From: an uncultured Clostridia bacterium
GTDB lineage: Bacteria > Bacillota > Clostridia > Christensenellales > UBA1242
Reading direction: 5' to 3'
DNA length: 33,162 nucleotides
Assembly: GCA_930979925.1 (NCBI GenBank)
Contig: CAKNIB010000011.1
Location: 1 to 33,162 of the forward strand
Under the pieces are notes generated by a model. That model made no database searches. It saw only the letters and a program-made list of their open reading frames with translations, and had not been told where the DNA came from. Positions 8,426 through 15,292 of the stretch are shown one piece after another. Within the stretch, counting starts at the first letter, position 1. Each line of letters starts with the position of its first letter. Made by a program: the position numbers and the translations under genes.

Positions 8426-8897
8426 ACCATTTGAAGTGAGCAAACGCCTTATTAGCCTCCGCCATCCTATGCATCTCATCACGACGCTTAATTGATGCGC
8501 CAGTTGAGTTGAAAGCGTCCATAATCTCGCCTGCAAGCTTAGCGTCCATTCCACGCTCACCGCTTCTCTTGCGAGCAAACGCAACTATCCAGCGGATTGC
8601 AAGAGTTTGACGACGCTCAGGTCTGATTTCCATAGGTACTTGATAAGTTGCACCACCAACACGTCTTGACTTTGTTTCAAGCACAGGCTTAACATTTTCA
8701 AGAGCGGTAGTGAAAACTTCAAGTGGATCTTGTCCTAATTTTTCTTTAATAATGTCAAAAGCACCATAAACTATTCTTTGTGCAAGTCCCTTTTTACCAG
8801 ATTCCATAACTTGGTTTACAAGTTTAGTAACAACTTTAGAATTGTAAATTGGATCAGGAAGAACTTCTCTTTTGACAGCACTATTTCTTCTTGGCAT
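8424..8897 (-). CDS. rpsG: 30S ribosomal protein S7
   Basis: Primary 16S rRNA-binding protein that organises the 30S head and contacts the E site. At 157 residues it is the usual bacterial length (156). The N-terminus [16 protein letters not shown] and the C-terminal [16 protein letters not shown] are family-typical, with the beta-hairpin segment [19 protein letters not shown] intact. The start has AAGGAG upstream at good spacing. It follows rpsL by 112 bases and precedes fusA in the conserved str order, with an unusually long, repeat-filled gap before fusA. In E. coli S7 represses its own operon; whether it does so here cannot be read from the sequence. Confidence 0.99.
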   Translation of the reverse strand: MPRRNSAVKREVLPDPIYNSKVVTKLVNQVMESGKKGLAQRIVYGAFDIIKEKLGQDPLEVFTTALENVKPVLETKSRRVGGATYQVPMEIRPERRQTLAIRWIVAFARKRSGERGMDAKLAGEIMDAFNSTGASIKRRDEMHRMAEANKAFAHFKW

Positions 8898-9009
8898 TTT
8901 TATTCTCCTTTTATCAGAATTTGCAAAAATTAAAGTAATATTTGCATTATTTCTGAGATTTTTTGTGATTTTTTAATTGTTTTTTAAGTTTTTGTTGTCA
9001 CTAAGCTAT

Positions 9010-9390
9010 TTATTTTGTTTTCTTAGGACGTTTTGCACCATACTTAGAACGGCTTTGTTTTCTGTTCTGAACACCGGCAGTATCAAGCGACCCACGGATG
9101 ATGTGGTAACGTACACCAGGTAGGTCCTTAACTCTTCCGCCACGAACGAGCACAACGCTATGCTCTTGGAGGTTGTGTCCTTCGCCTGGAATGTAGCAGG
9201 TACCTTCAGTTCCGTTTGAAAGCTTAACTCTGGCAATCTTACGAAGAGCTGAGTTAGGTTTCTTAGGTGTAGCTGTTCTTACAGAAAGACAAACACCACG
9301 CTTTTGAGGGTTTTCCTCAAGAAGTGGAGATTTTGATTTCTTCTCAAAAGTCTCTCTACCCTTTCTAACTAATTGGTTTATTGTAGGCAT
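9010..9390 (-). CDS. rpsL: 30S ribosomal protein S12
   Basis: Decoding-centre protein of the small subunit. 126 residues, standard for the short form without an insertion near residue 30. It keeps [10 protein letters not shown] and [13 protein letters not shown]; the lysines in these two motifs are the classical streptomycin-resistance positions and are wild type here, so no resistance substitution is visible. The C-terminal KYGAKRPKK is typical. The ATG follows a purine-rich AAAAGGGG-AAAAGG stretch. First gene of the str operon, preceded by a ~450-base untranslated region that has a consensus promoter, a strong terminator hairpin and an AT-rich inverted repeat. Confidence 0.99.
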   Translation of the reverse strand: MPTINQLVRKGRETFEKKSKSPLLEENPQKRGVCLSVRTATPKKPNSALRKIARVKLSNGTEGTCYIPGEGHNLQEHSVVLVRGGRVKDLPGVRYHIIRGSLDTAGVQNRKQSRSKYGAKRPKKTK

Positions 9391-9426
9391 ACCTTTTCCC
9401 CTTTTAACTCAATTTTTACCGCTTTT

Positions 9427-9463
9427 TTAATTAAAAACATTGTTTTTTGCTGTTTTTAATTAA
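9427..9463. promoter_or_regulatory. AT-rich 13-bp inverted repeat in the rpsL leader
   Basis: TTAATTAAAAACA (9427-9439) is the exact reverse complement of TGTTTTTAATTAA (9451-9463), loop 11 bases. It lies between the leader terminator and the rpsL ribosome binding site, 37 bases before the start codon. It could be a second leader hairpin or a protein-binding site. Confidence 0.55.
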
Positions 9464-9498
9464 TTTTACATAAAACTGAGAGATTTTTGTCTGTCGAT

Positions 9499-9531
9499 TA
9501 AAAAATGCACGACAAGCTGGTTGTCGTGCAT
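9499..9531 (-). terminator. Strong terminator or attenuator upstream of rpsL
   Basis: On the minus strand ATGCACGACAA (9521-9531) pairs with TTGTCGTGCAT (9505-9515) around a 5-base loop, followed by six T. The 11-bp perfect stem and T tract are textbook. It lies between the promoter at 9850-9878 and rpsL, so it either ends a separate small RNA or attenuates the str operon. Confidence 0.88.
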
Positions 9532-9843
9532 GAAAAATGCTTTTCTTTGTAAAACATGAACAACACGATTGCGCCTAGCGCGCAACTCCGCCTTGCTCTA
9601 AGGCAGATCGGCAATTTGAAAAGATTTTTTAAGGTTAACTTACTTAAAGATTTAATCGCAAAAAGCGACCATCAAATCACCTGCTGTTTGTTTATGCTTT
9701 CCGCTAGAAGTTATCCCCCTAACGCATACTGAAATTGACTATAATCTAATATAAAAACGGTTTCAAATATGCACATTTTTACAAATTAAGATTACACGCC
9801 AAACGTACAATCAAAAGCATTGCCTCCGACAACGAAGCATACG
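9532..9843 (-). ncRNA. Structured leader or small RNA upstream of rpsL, unidentified
   Basis: The ~310-base transcribed segment between a consensus promoter and the strong terminator has no convincing open frame but several helices. TTGCGC pairs with GCGCAA around GCTAG (near 9570-9590), GCCTT with AAGGC just beside it, both closed by CGAT/ATCG; CGTTAG pairs with CTAGCG (one G-U pair) near 9700-9725 inside TATGC/GCATA; and GTCGC pairs with GCGAT around a T5 loop near 9655-9670. It did not match what I know of tmRNA, RNase P, 6S, SRP RNA, T-box leaders or common riboswitches. It may be a ribosomal-protein operon leader or an independent small RNA. Confidence 0.55.
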
Positions 9844-9849
9844 TTAAGT

Positions 9850-9878
9850 ATTATACACATTTGCCAAAGCATTGTCAA
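9850..9878 (-). promoter_or_regulatory. Consensus sigma-A promoter driving the rpsL leader/small RNA
   Basis: On the minus strand, -35 TTGACA (9873-9878), 17-bp spacer, -10 TATAAT (9850-9855): all twelve consensus bases are matched. The start site should be near 9843. It is the strongest promoter in the window and fits a ribosomal operon or an abundant RNA. Confidence 0.92.
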
Positions 9879-9976
9879 GAGAAAATGCAAGAAAAATTGA
9901 AGAACAATATATTGCACTGAAATAAGATAAAAACAATAATATTCTAATTTCTCTATAAGAAAATTTTATTTTTTAT

Positions 9977-10279
9977 CTATGAGCGAATAAAGTCAGATGC
10001 CATACCACCGGATATACTTTTTAATTCACTAGCCGCACTATATGGATCACTAAAAGATACAGACTCATATCCATGTCCGTGGTTAATACTCCAACCTTCT
10101 GGAACTTCAAAGTATGCAGTTTCAAGACCAGAATTATAAAATGCTGCAAAGCCAATGGATGTAATGGTTTCTGGAATGTATATAGATTGCAAAGTGCTTA
10201 TAGCAAAATGAGTTTCGTATCCGCCTCCATTATAAACTGAACCAATAATAGATGTAACAGTATAAGACTTGATATCATG
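9977..10279 (-). pseudogene. 5'-truncated BspA-type leucine-rich repeat fragment
   Basis: The frame is open from a TAG at 10280-10282 to the stop at 9977 and has no ATG or GTG start with a ribosome binding site. Its translation contains SYTVTSI, then IYIPETITSIGFAAF and a C-terminal tail. These match in order the segment DYTVTSI, IVLPDTMTTIGDNAF and the tail of the intact BspA-like gene at 18865-19854. Signal peptide and N-terminal half are missing. The homology stops within about 15 bp of the cloverleaf repeat that begins at 10285, so truncation and the repeat are probably connected. The missing half was not found on the other side of the repeat. Product not expected to be exported or functional. 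Confidence 0.75.
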
Positions 10280-10284
10280 CTAAG

Positions 10285-10408
10285 TTGCGAGGCTTGCCTA
10301 TTGTCCGCTTTTTAGTAAAAAGCGGACAATAGAATGTTGTGGCAATCGGAGATTGACACAACATAAAAGAGACCGAAAAGTTTTTCGGTCTCTTTGCAAG
10401 CCTCGCAA
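10285..10408. repeat. Cloverleaf element, copy 1
   Basis: Closing stem TTGCGAGGCTTGC (10285-10297) with GCAAGCCTCGCAA (10396-10408), 13 bp perfect. Arm 1: 17-bp stem 10298-10332 with a 3-base loop. Arm 2: ATGTTGTG/CACAACAT plus CAATC/GATTG around GGA, separated by one G-A mismatch (10334-10364). Arm 3: AAAGAGACCGAAAA/TTTTCGGTCTCTTT (10366-10395). Nearly every base is paired. It lies 188 bp downstream of the sigG stop and directly beside the truncated BspA fragment. No open frame, no transposase. Confidence 0.9.
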
Positions 10409-10474
10409 TAGATGTTTAGAACAAACAACGGGAATTAAGAACAGGCGGTCGAAATTATTAATATACTACATCAA

Positions 10475-10552
10475 AAATTAATAACAAACCACGATTGATA
10501 CAAACTATTCTTTAAATTAATAACAAACCGCGTTTTAAGTTAATAGCAAACT
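10475..10552. repeat. Short direct repeats beside cloverleaf copy 1
   Basis: AAATTAATAACAAACCACG (10475-10493) recurs as AAATTAATAACAAACCGCG (10514-10532) with one change, and in shorter form at 10537-10552. They lie between the cloverleaf and the end of sigG. Confidence 0.6.
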
Positions 10553-10576
10553 AAAATTAAATTAAAATTTTAGTTT
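10548..10576 (-). terminator. AT-rich hairpin after sigG, weak terminator
   Basis: AAACTAAAATT (10548-10558) pairs with AATTTTAGTTT (10566-10576), 11 bp, 20 bases after the sigG stop. It is very AT-rich and the following T tract is short, so termination strength is doubtful. Confidence 0.4.
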
Positions 10577-10595
10577 TAGACTGATTTTAATAAAA

Positions 10596-11369
10596 TTAAA
10601 CTAAAAACTCTTTGATAATTCTCAGGGCGTTCTTCTCAAGGCGGGAGACTTGAGCTTGAGAGATACCTATCTCCTCGCTGACCTCAGTCTGAGTTTTGCC
10701 AACGTAGTAGCGCATAAGAAGTATCTCTTTTTCTCGTGGCGGAAGCACTTTGATGGCGTCCTTTATAGATATATTTTCATAGATATTCTCATCGGTATTT
10801 TTTGTGTCGGCTATTTGGTCGAGAAGCTCTATGGTCTCAGTCCCATCATTATATATAGGATCGCTTAGTGACACAGTATCGCTTATCGCATCAAGTGCAA
10901 AGGTTATATTTTTTGCAGCTATACCAGTATAGGAAGATATTTCATCCACGCTTGGCTCGTCTGCTGATTTTTTAGACAGCGCTTCCTTTGCCTGCAGGGC
11001 TTTATAGGCTATATCGCGCAAGGAGCGTGAAACTCTCACCGAATTGTTGTCACGCAGGTATCTTTTTATCTCACCAAGTATCATAGGCACGGCATAGGTA
11101 GAAAACTTTACATTTTGCCCCTCATCAAAGTTGTCGATTGCCTTCATAAGCCCGACACAGCCCACTTGAAACATATCATCTGCCTTGTCACCTCTTACAC
11201 CAAAGCGGTGGACAACAGAGAGAACCAACCTTAAGTTTGCTACAACAAAGTAGTCTCTGGCATGTGGGTCGCCCGCTTTAACTTTCTTCATAAGCTCGAG
11301 CATATCGCTATTGGTAAGCTTAGGAAGCTTTGACGTATCTACACCTGAAATACTAACCCTTGATGACAT
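10596..11369 (-). CDS. sigG: Sporulation sigma factor G (late forespore)
   Basis: Directs RNA polymerase to late forespore genes after engulfment. 257 residues, a normal sigma-70 family length. The N-terminus VSISGVDTSKLPKL is diagnostic of sigma-G. Region 2 carries NLRLVLSVVHRFGVRGDKADDMFQVGCVGLMKAIDNF split over residues 46-82; FSTYAVPMILGEIKRYLRDN follows; region 4.2 has TQTEVSEEIGISQAQVSRLE near the C-terminus. A strong ribosome binding site (AGGAGGAGG) precedes the ATG. It lies downstream of sigE on the same strand, the order known from Bacillus and clostridia. A GTATA motif upstream (11414-11418) may be part of a sigma-F/G promoter. The related sigma-F is excluded by the N-terminal motif. 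Confidence 0.96.
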   Translation of the reverse strand: MSSRVSISGVDTSKLPKLTNSDMLELMKKVKAGDPHARDYFVVANLRLVLSVVHRFGVRGDKADDMFQVGCVGLMKAIDNFDEGQNVKFSTYAVPMILGEIKRYLRDNNSVRVSRSLRDIAYKALQAKEALSKKSADEPSVDEISSYTGIAAKNITFALDAISDTVSLSDPIYNDGTETIELLDQIADTKNTDENIYENISIKDAIKVLPPREKEILLMRYYVGKTQTEVSEEIGISQAQVSRLEKNALRIIKEFLV

Positions 11370-11390
11370 ACCCTCCTCCTAATAGGTATA

Positions 11391-11418
11391 TCATTTGCAA
11401 GTCAAAATATTTCTATAC
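11391..11418 (-). promoter_or_regulatory. Candidate forespore (sigma-F/G type) promoter for sigG
   Basis: On the minus strand, GTATA (11414-11418) fits the GHATR -35 of sigma-F/G promoters and is followed after 16 bases by CAAATGA (11391-11397), a partial fit to the -10. No good sigma-A promoter lies in this gap. In Bacillus, sigG is transcribed from such a promoter. The -10 match is weak. Confidence 0.35.
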
Positions 11419-11482
11419 CCTTTCGACATAACCAAACAAAAATCGTAAAAAACTCGCAAAATTAGTCAAAAAGGTGCTTATT

Positions 11483-12199
11483 TTAAGATAATTTTTCTAT
11501 TTCAAGTCTCATATCGTTTAAAATTCTCTTTTCAAGGCGAGAAATATAGCTTTGACTAATGCCAAGTTTGAGCGCTACCTCGCGTTGAGTGAGCTCCTCA
11601 TGCCCCATAAGTCCATAGCGAAGAACCATAATTTCACGTTCTCTGGCGTTTAACCTGCCAATAAGCTCGTTTATTATCTGTCTGTCAGCTGGCTCGTCAA
11701 CCGCTTGAGTGATTACATCTTCGTCGCATGGTATAATATCAGAAAGCACAAGTTGATTTCCGTCATTATCTTCACAAAGAGGCTTATCCAGACTGATATC
11801 ATTTTTAATCTTTGACGATTTTCTTATCTGCATTAAAATTTCATTTTCAATACACCTTGAAGCGTAAGTGGCAAGGCGGATATTTTTGTCAAGTTTAAAT
11901 GTTCGCACCGCTTTTATAAGTCCAATCGCACCAACAGAGATTAAGTCTTCAAATTCTATGCCTGTGTTTTCAAATTTCTTGGCAATATAGGCAACAAGGC
12001 GAAGATTATGCTCAATGAGTTTTTCGGTCGCACTTAAATCGCCCTGCTCTTTAAGAAGCAAAAGTCTATTTTCTTCTTCACTTTCAAGAGGAGGTAAAAA
12101 CTCGTCATTGCCACAGATGTAGCAGACGATATTTTTAGCATCAAGTAGGTTTTTTCTATGAAAAAGGTTGTAAATAAATAATTTTATTTTAAAAAACAT
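11483..12199 (-). CDS. sigE: Sporulation sigma factor E precursor (mother cell)
   Basis: First mother-cell sigma factor, made as an inactive pro-protein tethered to the membrane and cleaved by SpoIIGA. 238 residues, the same as the Bacillus protein within one. The N-terminal ~27 residues (hydrophobic and basic, FKIKLFIYNLFHRK) are the pro-sequence, followed by VCYICGNDEFLPPL matching the conserved start of the mature form. Region 2 (FENTGIEFEDLISVGAIGL and ATYASRCIENEIL) and the region 4 helix-turn-helix (TQREVALKLGISQSYISRLEKR) are intact. TAGGAGG precedes the ATG. It starts nine bases after spoIIGA, so both are expected from the spoIIG-type promoter at 13065-13098. Confidence 0.97.
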   Translation of the reverse strand: MFFKIKLFIYNLFHRKNLLDAKNIVCYICGNDEFLPPLESEEENRLLLLKEQGDLSATEKLIEHNLRLVAYIAKKFENTGIEFEDLISVGAIGLIKAVRTFKLDKNIRLATYASRCIENEILMQIRKSSKIKNDISLDKPLCEDNDGNQLVLSDIIPCDEDVITQAVDEPADRQIINELIGRLNAREREIMVLRYGLMGHEELTQREVALKLGISQSYISRLEKRILNDMRLEIEKLS

Positions 12200-12208
12200 A
12201 ATATCCTC

Positions 12209-13009
12209 CTAAATTATTGCGCTATTCAAAAGCACCCGCCTGCCAAAGCTTTTTTCAAAGCCGGTAAAAGTAAGCCCTACTTGAGCGTCCTTGTAAAACT
12301 TGTCCTGTCCCACTTTAACCTCATCTACACGAAAGACCAATATACTTGTCCCTCCTGCTATTGTGTTTATCTTCACATAATGGCCATCTTTGACCAGTTT
12401 TTTATCAAAATTTTTTGTTAAAGCATTAATATAATTTATATTTGAATATAACCTGTGAAATACCTCAAAATTAATAAGAATAATAGGTTTTTTTGTTATG
12501 GTGTCATAGAGCACATTTCCACTATCAAGAAAACCCTCTTCATAGACGATATTGTCGCCATCTTTAAATGTCACGTTATATGTAAATTTCTCAAGCCTTT
12601 CCTTCTTGTGCTGACCTCTTATAATGATTTTTGTGACCACATATATCACTCCACCAACAACTGCAACAATAAATAGCGTGAACTGACCTATCAAACTTTG
12701 CAAAGCATAGCACCCTCCACCGAATAGAAAGGTTGCAAGCATAATCACTGCAAAAACTACCGAAAATCTTTTAAAACTAATATATTTGAAAGAAATCGAA
12801 GACATAAGCGCGCAGGTAAAAATGATTATTAGCAGTTTTAAATACCATGAGAGCGAGAAAAGCGGAAGAATTAAGGCGATAGTAGCGCCAATGAGTGCTG
12901 AGATAAACCAAAGCCTGGCTTGGTCTTTTAATAACAGTGCCGAAAGTTTTAAAATAAGAGAATTTAAAAATAAATTTATACAAAGCGAAAGCTCTATAAT
13001 AATCTCCAT
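12209..13009 (-). CDS. spoIIGA: SpoIIGA, sporulation sigma-E factor-processing aspartic peptidase
   Basis: Membrane protease at the sporulation septum that cleaves pro-sigma-E when it receives the SpoIIR signal from the forespore. The N-terminal half has four to five hydrophobic segments (about residues 5-27, 35-55, 58-75, 85-105 and 110-131). The C-terminal cytoplasmic domain carries the aspartic-protease motif FLDSGN with the catalytic Asp near residue 162. 266 residues, somewhat shorter than the ~309 of Bacillus. I chose ATG 13009; a GTG two codons earlier overlaps the GGGGTG that serves as ribosome binding site. The stop lies nine bases before sigE, the conserved pairing. The promoter upstream has a 22-bp spacer, see separate entry. 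Confidence 0.94.
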   Translation of the reverse strand: MEIIIELSLCINLFLNSLILKLSALLLKDQARLWFISALIGATIALILPLFSLSWYLKLLIIIFTCALMSSISFKYISFKRFSVVFAVIMLATFLFGGGCYALQSLIGQFTLFIVAVVGGVIYVVTKIIIRGQHKKERLEKFTYNVTFKDGDNIVYEEGFLDSGNVLYDTITKKPIILINFEVFHRLYSNINYINALTKNFDKKLVKDGHYVKINTIAGGTSILVFRVDEVKVGQDKFYKDAQVGLTFTGFEKSFGRRVLLNSAII

Positions 13010-13064
13010 TTTCACCCCGCTAAAAGAGTTTTACTCTAAATAAAGTTTAATATATCCTCGCCTA

Positions 13065-13098
13065 ATTTTAAGAGAAGAAAAAAGAATAAAAATGTCAA
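13065..13098 (-). promoter_or_regulatory. spoIIG-type promoter with 22-bp spacer
   Basis: On the minus strand, -35 TTGACA (13093-13098) and -10 TAAAAT (13065-13070) are separated by exactly 22 bp. No -10-like sequence sits at the normal 17 bp. The Bacillus spoIIG promoter is known for a 22-bp spacer and dependence on Spo0A. The -35 overlaps TGTCAAA, one base off the 0A box TGTCGAA. The promoter lies about 55 bp upstream of spoIIGA. Confidence 0.7.
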
Positions 13099-13111
13099 AT
13101 TTTATCTATAA

Positions 13112-13146
13112 AAGAAAAACCCGAGCAAAGACAAGTTTTGCTCGGG
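13112..13146 (-). terminator. Rho-independent terminator after the second BspA fragment
   Basis: CCCGAGCAAA (13120-13129) pairs with TTTGCTCGGG (13137-13146), 10 bp, and on the minus strand is followed by TTTTTCTTTT. It shields the spoIIGA promoter from upstream transcription. Confidence 0.9.
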
Positions 13147-13175
13147 ATAATTAAATATTTTTTAATTAATTTATA

Positions 13176-13421
13176 TTAATCAAGTTTTTCAAAATAAGTT
13201 AAATAATTAGACCTTAACATAGATACATTCTCAGAACCATTTTCAGAAAAATCCATAATAGTTATACTTGTACTTGTTCCACCATCAACACAACTCATCC
13301 AGTTTGTTGGGCTTTCAATAACGACTTCATCAAAACCTGTAAAAAATGTTACATAACCATCAATAATTTTTACGCTCGCAGGTATAAATAAAGACGTTAA
13401 ATTGTTACAATAATAAAACAT
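13176..13421 (-). pseudogene. BspA-type leucine-rich repeat fragment, possibly still translated
   Basis: 81 residues that begin in the middle of a BspA repeat (MFYYCNNLTSLFIPASVKI) and end in a tail with LRSNYLTYFEKLD. The intact gene at 18865-19854 shows the same order: VFRYCTSLTSVTF, then a short acidic linker, then a tail with LRITYYNYYW. There is no signal peptide and no N-terminal domain. The ATG at 13421 has GGGAGG four bases upstream, so translation is possible, but repeat homology continues a few residues upstream of it before a stop at 13449-13451, which argues for truncation. A strong terminator follows. Divergent from the small XRE gene. It is either a decayed copy or a cassette-like remnant. 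Confidence 0.6.
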
Positions 13422-13464
13422 ATTGCCTCCCAAATAAAAACAATTTATTTACATTTTTATTATA

Positions 13465-13500
13465 TGGAACATTTTGTTCCATTCAAGCAATTTTGAACAT
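13465..13500. promoter_or_regulatory. Candidate operator for the XRE regulator
   Basis: TGGAAC (13465-13470) and GTTCCA (13476-13481) form an inverted repeat with a five-base centre, and a further GAACAT half-site follows at 13495-13500. It lies in the divergent gap just upstream of the XRE start, where autoregulatory operators usually are. Confidence 0.5.
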
Positions 13501-13520
13501 TTTATTCTAAAATTTAGTTG

Positions 13521-13727
13521 ATGAATAAATTTAAAGATAGATTTAGAGAACTTCGCATAGAAAAGGGAGCAACTCGTCAGCAGGTAGCGGATGACCTTTT
13601 TGTAAGCGTGAGGTTGATATCTTATTGGGAGAACGGCAAAAGGGAGTGCAACTTTGACATGCTGATAAAAATTGCAAAATATTTTAGTGTAAGCACTGAC
13701 TATTTGCTTGGTCTATCTGATTATTAA
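13521..13727 (+). CDS. Small XRE-family helix-turn-helix regulator
   Basis: 68 residues, essentially a single HTH domain: FRELRIEKGATRQQVADDLFVSVRLISYWENGKRE, then LIKIAKYFSVSTDYLLGL, all hallmarks of the Cro/C1 family. The recognition helix is around VSVRLISYWENG. ATG 13521 is preferred to the TTG one codon earlier. The ribosome binding site is weak. It is one of only two complete plus-strand genes in the window and stands alone between the BspA fragment and ftsZ. The inverted repeat upstream may be its own operator. Target genes unknown. An orphan regulator of this size is common on mobile elements, but no other such genes are here. Confidence 0.88.
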   Translation: MNKFKDRFRELRIEKGATRQQVADDLFVSVRLISYWENGKRECNFDMLIKIAKYFSVSTDYLLGLSDY

Positions 13728-13834
13728 ATAAAAAAAAAGCATATTGAAATGCTCATAATCTATAAAAACATCACAACCGAAAAATTATAAATAAGATAAA
13801 TTGATTAAACTATAAGTATAAAAAAGTACAAAAA

Positions 13835-13897
13835 AGCCAAGTTATGGTGGAATGCTCATATGTGCTACTTGAGCAAGCTCCTTTATTTAACTTGGCT
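13835..13897 (-). terminator. Terminator of ftsZ
   Basis: AGCCAAGTTA (13835-13844) pairs with TAACTTGGCT (13888-13897). The 43-base loop holds a smaller hairpin, GAGC-TT-GCTC. On the minus strand the stem is followed by six T (TTTTTTG). A second weak hairpin with nine T (AGCAT/ATGCT, about 13732-13756) lies beyond it toward the XRE gene. Confidence 0.75.
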
Positions 13898-13910
13898 TTA
13901 TTTATTATAT

Positions 13911-15107
13911 TTATTTTTTATTTTTTCTTAATTTTTCAATCCATGGTGGAACATTGGTTGATTTTACATCCACTCTTGATGATGAAAGGTCGTCACGACG
14001 CTCGAGCGTTACATCTGGTTTACGCTCTTCAGCTTCGCGTTCTTCTCTAGCATAGTTTGAGAACATGCTTCTTGCGTCAAACTTAGGTTTAGCCTGTCCC
14101 ATATTACCGATTGAGCGAGCATTTTCAACTTCGCTACGTTTTTCTTCTTTCTTCTCCTCGTTAGGATTTGGGAAACCGGTTGCAATCAAGGTTATCTCGA
14201 CCTCGTCATGCATGTTTTCGTCAATACTTGTACCTAAGATGATATTGCAACTATCATCAACAACCTCACGAACAAGTGCTGCAGCTTCGCTGAGGTCATC
14301 TTGAGTAAGGTCATTGCCACCTTTGATGTTTATAAGTAGTCCAGTTGCGCCCTCAATTGTAGTTTCAAGAAGTGGGCTTGCAACTGCCTGTTTAACGGCG
14401 TCAAGTGCTTTATTGTCACCAGTACCATAACCAATACCCATATGAGCAAGACCTTTGTCCTTCATAATAGTTGTAACATCGGCAAAGTCGAGGTTGATAA
14501 GCCCTGGATAAACGATAAGGTCTGATATGCCTTGTACGCCCTGTCTGAGAACGTCATCAGCAAACCTGAAAGACTCTGAGATAGGTGTTTTCTTTGGAAC
14601 AATTTGAAGAAGTTTCTCGTTTGGTATAACAACAAGTGCGTCAACGTATTTTCTTAGCTTTTCAAGTCCTTCTTCTGCATTTTTTGCTCTTACTGGACCT
14701 TCAAAACTAAATGGTTTTGTGATAACTGCAATGGTAAGTATGCCAAGTTCTTTTGCAATTTGTGCAACAACTGGAGCAGCACCTGTACCGGTTCCGCCAC
14801 CCATACCAGCTGTAATAAATACAAGGTTGGTACCTTTTAACATCTCGGTAATAGAGGTTTTGCTCTCCTCAGCTGCCTTCTGACCTATCTCTGGTCTAGC
14901 ACCAGCGCCAAGACCATTGGTAAGACGCTCACCTATCTGAAGTCTTGTCTCAGCCTTGCTGATAAGCAGAGCTTGCTGGTCGGTATTGACAGCTACAAAT
15001 TCAGCAGAGCTAACGCCGGCATCAATCATACGATTGACAGCATTGTTTCCGCCTCCACCTATACCTACGACTTTAATTTTTGCAACAGAAGTTCTCATAT
15101 TGTCCAT
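13911..15107 (-). CDS. ftsZ: Cell division protein FtsZ
   Basis: Tubulin-like GTPase that forms the Z ring. 398 residues, normal length. The tubulin signature GGGTGTG is at residues 103-109 and the T7 loop NLDFAD, which completes the GTPase site of the next subunit, at 205-210. [13 protein letters not shown] at the N-terminus binds nucleotide. The GTPase core ends near residue 320, followed by a charged linker and a C-terminal peptide, [13 protein letters not shown]. This replaces the commoner DIPAFLRRR form and would be the docking site for FtsA and SepF, both encoded here. GGAG lies six bases before the ATG. It has its own promoter and terminator, so it is monocistronic although it follows ftsA. 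Confidence 0.99.
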   Translation of the reverse strand: MDNMRTSVAKIKVVGIGGGGNNAVNRMIDAGVSSAEFVAVNTDQQALLISKAETRLQIGERLTNGLGAGARPEIGQKAAEESKTSITEMLKGTNLVFITAGMGGGTGTGAAPVVAQIAKELGILTIAVITKPFSFEGPVRAKNAEEGLEKLRKYVDALVVIPNEKLLQIVPKKTPISESFRFADDVLRQGVQGISDLIVYPGLINLDFADVTTIMKDKGLAHMGIGYGTGDNKALDAVKQAVASPLLETTIEGATGLLINIKGGNDLTQDDLSEAAALVREVVDDSCNIILGTSIDENMHDEVEITLIATGFPNPNEEKKEEKRSEVENARSIGNMGQAKPKFDARSMFSNYAREEREAEERKPDVTLERRDDLSSSRVDVKSTNVPPWIEKLRKNKK

Positions 15108-15145
15108 ATTATTCTCCTTATTTTAATATGCTCTTTTGCAATAAC

Positions 15146-15181
15146 ACCACTTTTCTTATTTTATTATTGTCTAAAAGTGGT
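15146..15181. promoter_or_regulatory. Stem-loop in the ftsZ leader
   Basis: ACCACTTTT and AAAAGTGGT pair perfectly (9 bp) around an AT-rich loop of 18 bases. It lies about 15 bases into the predicted ftsZ transcript and 39 bases before the start codon. No T tract follows it in the transcript, so it is not a terminator; a stabilising 5' hairpin is plausible. Confidence 0.6.
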
Positions 15182-15202
15182 TGTCCTGTGTTATTTATAC
15201 AT

Positions 15203-15231
15203 ATTGTAATACATTTTTTCTAAATTTGCAA
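15203..15231 (-). promoter_or_regulatory. Sigma-A promoter for ftsZ
   Basis: On the minus strand, -35 TTGCAA (15226-15231), 17-bp spacer, -10 TACAAT (15203-15208). It gives a leader of about 90 bases. Confidence 0.75.
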
Positions 15232-15292
15232 TCATTTAAATGAAAATTTTTAAAAAATATTTACAATCTTGCATAATTATACATTTTGGCTT

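Noticed and set aside
9010..9390. A streptomycin-resistant rpsL allele
   Set aside because: Both classical lysine positions (in [10 protein letters not shown] and GGRVKDLPG) are wild type.
9532..9843. rpsL leader as tmRNA, RNase P or 6S RNA
   Set aside because: No tRNA-like ends or tag frame, no P4 motif of RNase P, no single long bulged hairpin of 6S type.
10285..10408. Cloverleaf elements as tRNA genes
   Set aside because: Despite the cloverleaf outline they have no CCA-proximal acceptor consensus, no T-loop GTTCRA, no anticodon arm with a 7-base loop, and they are too long.
13911..14050. Plus-strand frame 13844-14050 across the ftsZ terminator
   Set aside because: Hydrophobic low-complexity translation, overlaps the terminator and the ftsZ 3' end, no ribosome binding site.
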